64,000 bases of DNA from CBFFRJ01 sp963530515 (lineage in GTDB: Bacteria; Pseudomonadota; Gammaproteobacteria; Enterobacterales; Enterobacteriaceae), in the NCBI GenBank assembly GCA_963530515.1, contig CAUSEC010000014.1, positions 62,001 to 126,000 on the forward strand, given 5' to 3'. Position numbers and translations under genes: made by a program. Position 1 is the first letter of the stretch; the number at the start of each line of letters is the position of its first letter. Below the pieces are notes generated by a model. It saw only the letters and a program-made list of their open reading frames with translations. It searched no databases and was not told the DNA's origin. Below, one piece after another: positions 60,845 to 64,000 of the stretch.

Positions 60845-62188
60845 ATGTCTGCCAACCATGCTGTGTTTAACGTGATTTTTCGCTTTATCGAAAACTACGT
60901 CAGCCCGATAGCCGGGCGGATTTCTTCCCAACGTCATGTCATGGCCATCCGTGATGGTTTCATCTCAGCCATGCCATTCATGATTGTCGGTTCATTTTTA
61001 CTGGTCTTTGCTTATCCCCCTTTTTCACCCGATACCACCTGGGGCTTTGCCCGCGCCTGGCTGGATCTGGCGAAGCAATTTGAAGGCCGCATTCTGACGC
61101 CGTTTGATATGACGATGGGCATCATGTCCATATACGTGTGTGCGGCCATTGCCTATAACCTTGGCAAGCACTACGTGAAATCGCACCAGCTTGACCCCTT
61201 TATGTGCGCCATGCTCTCCCTGATGGCCTTCTTACTGGTTGCTGCGCCGAAAACCAACGGTACGCTGCCGGTAGACAGTCTGGGGGGGATCGGGATTTTC
61301 ACCGCGATTCTGGTTGCGCTCTATTGCGTTGAAATGATGCGTCTTTTGAAAACCTGGAACATTGGTATTCGCCTGCCAGAGCAGGTGCCACCGATGATCA
61401 AAAACTCGTTTGATCTGCTCATTCCGGTGCTGGTGGTGGTGCTGACGCTCTATCCGCTGAGTCTGTTTATCCAGACCCAGTTCGATATGCTGATCCCGCA
61501 GGCCATCATGGCGGTGTTTAAGCCACTGGTTTCCGCCGCTGATTCCCTGCCTGCGATTCTGCTGGCGGTGCTGATTGGCCATTTACTCTGGTTTGCAGGG
61601 ATCCACGGTGCAGCGATTGTTTCCGGTATGCTGCAAATGTTCTGGCTGACCAACCTGGGCCTTAACCAGACTGCGCTGGCGCAAAGTGCTCCTCTGCCAC
61701 ATATCTTTATGGAGGCGTTCTGGACCTTCTTCATTGTGATTGGTGGGTCAGGCGCGACCATGGGACTGGTGTTCTGCTACCTGCGCAGTAAGTCGGTGCA
61801 TTTGCGTTCAATCGGACGCCTGAGCGTGGTGCCAAGCATGTTTAACATCAACGAGCCGGTGATTTTTGGTACGCCGATTGTGATGAACCCGGTGTTCTTT
61901 ATTCCGTTCCTGCTGGCGCCGATGATCAACGCCATCGTGGCCTGGGCGGCCATGAAAATGGACCTGATTGGTCGTGTCATTTCCGTTGTGCCATGGACTG
62001 CACCGGCGCCTATCGGTGGTGCCTGGGCATTAGGCTGGGATTTCCGCGCAGCCATCCTGGTTATCATTCTGGCCGTGATTTCCGCCATCATTTACTACCC
62101 GTTCTTCAAGGTCTATGAGAAGCAGTTGCTGGAGCAGGAAGCCGAAGAAGCCCAGCGCGTAGAAGAAGAGAAACAGCAGGTCGCCTAG
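60845..62188 (+). CDS. PTS sugar transporter EIIC, lactose/cellobiose (CelB-like) family
   Basis: This 447-residue membrane protein has about ten transmembrane helices. LWFAGIHGAAIVSGM (about 257) and NINEPVIFGTPIVMNPVFFIPF (about 337) are the Lac-family IIC signatures, with the His and Glu of the sugar site. Its acidic/Gln tail is cytoplasmic. A CAGGAGAG ribosome site precedes it. No IIA and no intact IIB gene lie beside it, so it must use partners elsewhere or work without phosphorylation. The sugar is probably a beta-glucoside or diacetylchitobiose-like substrate. Confidence 0.9.
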   Translation: MSANHAVFNVIFRFIENYVSPIAGRISSQRHVMAIRDGFISAMPFMIVGSFLLVFAYPPFSPDTTWGFARAWLDLAKQFEGRILTPFDMTMGIMSIYVCAAIAYNLGKHYVKSHQLDPFMCAMLSLMAFLLVAAPKTNGTLPVDSLGGIGIFTAILVALYCVEMMRLLKTWNIGIRLPEQVPPMIKNSFDLLIPVLVVVLTLYPLSLFIQTQFDMLIPQAIMAVFKPLVSAADSLPAILLAVLIGHLLWFAGIHGAAIVSGMLQMFWLTNLGLNQTALAQSAPLPHIFMEAFWTFFIVIGGSGATMGLVFCYLRSKSVHLRSIGRLSVVPSMFNINEPVIFGTPIVMNPVFFIPFLLAPMINAIVAWAAMKMDLIGRVISVVPWTAPAPIGGAWALGWDFRAAILVIILAVISAIIYYPFFKVYEKQLLEQEAEEAQRVEEEKQQVA

Positions 62189-62293
62189 GTAAAAGCAAAA
62201 CGGCTTGCCGTTTTTAGTGTTTGCTCCCTCTCCCCGTGGAGGTAAAAGCAAAACGGCTTGCCGTTTTTAATGTTTGCTCCCTCTCCCTGTGGG
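62188..62293. repeat. 53-bp tandem duplication carrying a terminator hairpin
   Basis: Copy 1 (62188-62240) and copy 2 (62241-62293) differ at three positions. Each contains AAAACGGC/GCCGTTTT, an 8-bp stem ending in a T-run, and CCCTCTCCC. The duplication starts at the last base of the IIC stop codon. Confidence 0.9.
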
Positions 62294-62355
62294 AGAGGGC
62301 CGGGGTGAGGGCATCAGATCGCAAAATTTCACAAAGATGAGGGCATCAGACCGCA
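62279..62355. repeat. REP-like hairpin with repeated TGAGGGCATCAGA unit
   Basis: CCCTCTCCC/GGGAGAGGG (62279-62299, 3-nt loop) is followed by two 18-bp direct repeats (62306-62323 and 62338-62355) that differ at one base. This type of element recurs at the ends of genes in Enterobacter-like genomes, and a relative lies at 897-916. It sits between convergent IIC and fhuF. Confidence 0.7.
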
Positions 62356-62360
62356 CAAGG

Positions 62361-63149
62361 TTATTTCAGCGTACAATCACCGCACTGCTGGACATCCGGC
62401 AGGCGGTAACGCTGGCAGCAGGTGCGCCTGACCAGAATACCTTCACGGGTCACAACGGTCCGCCAGAGCGGGTTGTCGCGACCATCTGACAGCTGCTTTT
62501 CAAAGAAGCAGAACTGGCGCAGGGCGGTCACCCGCGCCTCGCCCAGCAAGGGTATCATCTCGCCCAGGCACCAGTTAATCAGATAACCGGTGTTACTCCA
62601 GATAAGCTTGCCGTTGATGTCACCCGTTGCTTCCAGCGCCTCAACAACCGGCATCATCGCTTCGCGAATCAGCGCTTCAACACGCGCATTATCACCCTGT
62701 GCGCTCAGCGCATCATCCTGCCAGACATCCAGCCAGAAGCAGGCCGCGCGACCCGTTTCGTGAAACTCCACATGGAGATGTTCCGGTGACAAATCCAGCG
62801 CCTGCTTTTGCGTTAACAACGCCAGCAGAAGTGGAGGAACCATCAGACCGAGATACCACTGCGCCCAGAGTGAGAGCAGCGGTTTACCTTCATGGGGTAG
62901 CGTAGGCTGCTTTTGATAGATATGCCTTGCGTAGGTTTCTTTCAGCTCCTGTAGCTTTGCCGGACGCATCCATTCCATCAGCGTCACGGCCTCGCGAGGG
63001 GCAAGTTCATTGAGCTTAATAAAATCTAAAAGATGGGGGCGCAGGTGGGCCAGCTTATCGCGCACGGCGCTCGCCAACGCATCAGTGTCGTTAACGTGTC
63101 TGACGCGTCGAATGACGAATTCATTTATGGGTGCGCAACGATAAGCCAT
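62361..63149 (-). CDS. fhuF: ferric-siderophore reductase FhuF
   Basis: This 262-residue protein has the C-terminal [2Fe-2S] ligand set C244, C245, C256 and C259 (RTCCQRYRL...QQCGDC), the CC-X10-C-X2-C pattern unique to FhuF. It reduces iron in hydroxamate siderophores in the cytoplasm. A Fur box lies 26 bp upstream of the start. In K-12 it follows bglJ directly. Here 2.3 kb separate them. Confidence 0.96.
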   Translation of the reverse strand: MAYRCAPINEFVIRRVRHVNDTDALASAVRDKLAHLRPHLLDFIKLNELAPREAVTLMEWMRPAKLQELKETYARHIYQKQPTLPHEGKPLLSLWAQWYLGLMVPPLLLALLTQKQALDLSPEHLHVEFHETGRAACFWLDVWQDDALSAQGDNARVEALIREAMMPVVEALEATGDINGKLIWSNTGYLINWCLGEMIPLLGEARVTALRQFCFFEKQLSDGRDNPLWRTVVTREGILVRRTCCQRYRLPDVQQCGDCTLK

Positions 63150-63175
63150 AGTGACAGGATTAATAGAAATCTAAA

Positions 63176-63190
63176 TGATAATGATTGCCA
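63176..63190. promoter_or_regulatory. Fur box upstream of fhuF
   Basis: TGATAATGATTGCCA matches the 7-1-7 Fur motif TGATAAT-N-ATTATCA in all of the first arm and 5 of 7 bases of the second. Confidence 0.75.
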
Positions 63191-63250
63191 ATCCTAGCCA
63201 GAGGGTAAATCGATAGCAAGATGTTTATGGTAAAGAAGAGGCTTTTGCCG

Positions 63251-64000
63251 TCAGGCGACCTGCAAATCACCGCTCACGAGAATATTATTACGCCCCTGAT
63301 GCTTGGCTTCATAAAGCGCTTTATCCGCTTTGCTCAGTGCTTCTTCAATATCGCCGTCTTCAAGTGGGGCAATACCAATACTCACCGTGACGTTGGTTGC
63401 AACGCTGTCATTAAACATATGCGGGATGTCGAGATCGTAGACATGCTGACGAATACGTTCTGCTGCAACACGGGCGCGCTCAAGATCGATACTATTGAGC
63501 AGAATCATAAACTCTTCACCGCCAAAGCGAGCGACGATATCGCGGGAACGCACGGCGTCACGAATGGCCGCTGAAACCCGGATAAGCGCCTGATCGCCCA
63601 TCATATGCCCGTAGTGGTCGTTGTAGGCTTTAAAGTGGTCAATATCCAGCAGCAGGACAAACCGAGTGCCGTCATCCAGCGCCAGTAGATTATCCAGCTT
63701 ATGTTGCAAGCCACGGCGGTTATACAGGCCGGTGAGGGGATCGAGCATGCTCAGGTCATTCAGCGTTTTACGCTCCTGCAACAGGCGATACATCAGCGCC
63801 TGCGAGAAGTTATCGTTACGTTTTTGAATCACGTGCTGAATGGATATGCCGATCAGTGGCAGGGCGAAGGCGTAGATCAGCCGAAGAGACATTTCACCCG
63901 TGCTTAACCAAAGGCAGGCGGCGAAGGCCGGGAAAGAGTGCAATACAAACGCGATGATATTATTAGAAAAAGCGAGTGCACCAATAAATAAAACACTTAA
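63251..64000 (-). CDS. membrane-anchored GGDEF diguanylate cyclase (N-terminus beyond window)
   Basis: The frame remains open through base 64000, so the N-terminal part is outside. The visible 249 residues contain at least two membrane segments and then a complete GGDEF domain: DPLTGLYNRRGL, LLLDIDHFKAYNDHYGH, the active-site ARFGGEEFMILL and VSIGIAPL. The catalytic GGEEF is intact, so c-di-GMP synthesis is likely. No EAL domain is seen. A TTG at 63943 is not taken as the start because hydrophobic coding continues upstream. Confidence 0.88.
   Translation of the reverse strand, partial: LSVLFIGALAFSNNIIAFVLHSFPAFAACLWLSTGEMSLRLIYAFALPLIGISIQHVIQKRNDNFSQALMYRLLQERKTLNDLSMLDPLTGLYNRRGLQHKLDNLLALDDGTRFVLLLDIDHFKAYNDHYGHMMGDQALIRVSAAIRDAVRSRDIVARFGGEEFMILLNSIDLERARVAAERIRQHVYDLDIPHMFNDSVATNVTVSIGIAPLEDGDIEEALSKADKALYEAKHQGRNNILVSGDLQVA

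Overview
The window is a chromosomal segment of an enteric gammaproteobacterium of the Enterobacteriaceae. Almost every protein in the first 53 kb is close to its Escherichia coli K-12 counterpart in length and sequence, but many small substitutions and several gene-content differences point to a relative such as Enterobacter, Lelliottia or Leclercia rather than E. coli itself. The genus is an inference, since no 16S rRNA gene or other marker is present.

Layout. (1) 1-8.8 kb: end of elbB, mtgA, then a leftward block with the nitrogen PTS and RpoN genes (npr, rapZ, ptsN, hpf, rpoN) and the lipopolysaccharide export and Kdo genes (lptB, lptA, lptC, kdsC, kdsD, yrbG). (2) 9-14 kb: the rightward mlaFEDCB phospholipid-transport operon, ibaG and murA, then leftward sfsB and ispB. 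(3) 15.6-24 kb: rplU-rpmA-yhbE-obgE, dacB, greA with a GraL-like leader, yhbY, rlmE-ftsH. (4) 24-41 kb: folP-glmM-secG-leuU, argG, and the metY-rimP-nusA-infB-rbfA-truB-rpsO-pnp-nlpI-yrbN-deaD transcription and translation superoperon, then mtr. (5) 42.5-53.6 kb: an additional RmuC-family gene, yjiA-yjiX-btsT, tsr, a GNAT gene, opgB and yjjA. (6) 53.7-64 kb: dnaC-dnaT, an inserted ohr-ohrR-tetR module, yjjB-yjjP, yjjQ-bglJ, an inserted YbaK-like gene, an orphan PTS IIC gene with what looks like a collapsed IIB gene in front, fhuF, and a diguanylate cyclase that runs off the right edge.

The main large-scale signal is between mtr (42,488) and yjiA (44,236). In K-12, as I recall the map, these loci lie about 13 min on either side of oriC. 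The gene order and orientation here match one joint of an inversion spanning the origin, and the extra RmuC-family gene sits exactly at that joint. Right of the joint the K-12 order yjiA to fhuF is kept, but accessory genes fill three gaps: GNAT between tsr and opgB, ohr/ohrR/tetR between dnaT and yjjB, and YbaK/PTS between bglJ and fhuF.

Regulatory sequence readable by eye includes tandem ARG boxes between argG and metY, a TrpR operator at mtr, a three- to four-copy array of BtsR-type half-sites plus a CRP site at btsT, a sigma-28 promoter at tsr, matching candidate OhrR operators at ohr and ohrR, a consensus sigma-70 promoter at yjjQ, a LacI-type palindrome at the PTS locus and a Fur box at fhuF. 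There are no rRNA genes, CRISPR arrays, insertion sequences or prophage genes. The two tRNA genes are leuU (Leu, GAG) and metY (initiator Met).
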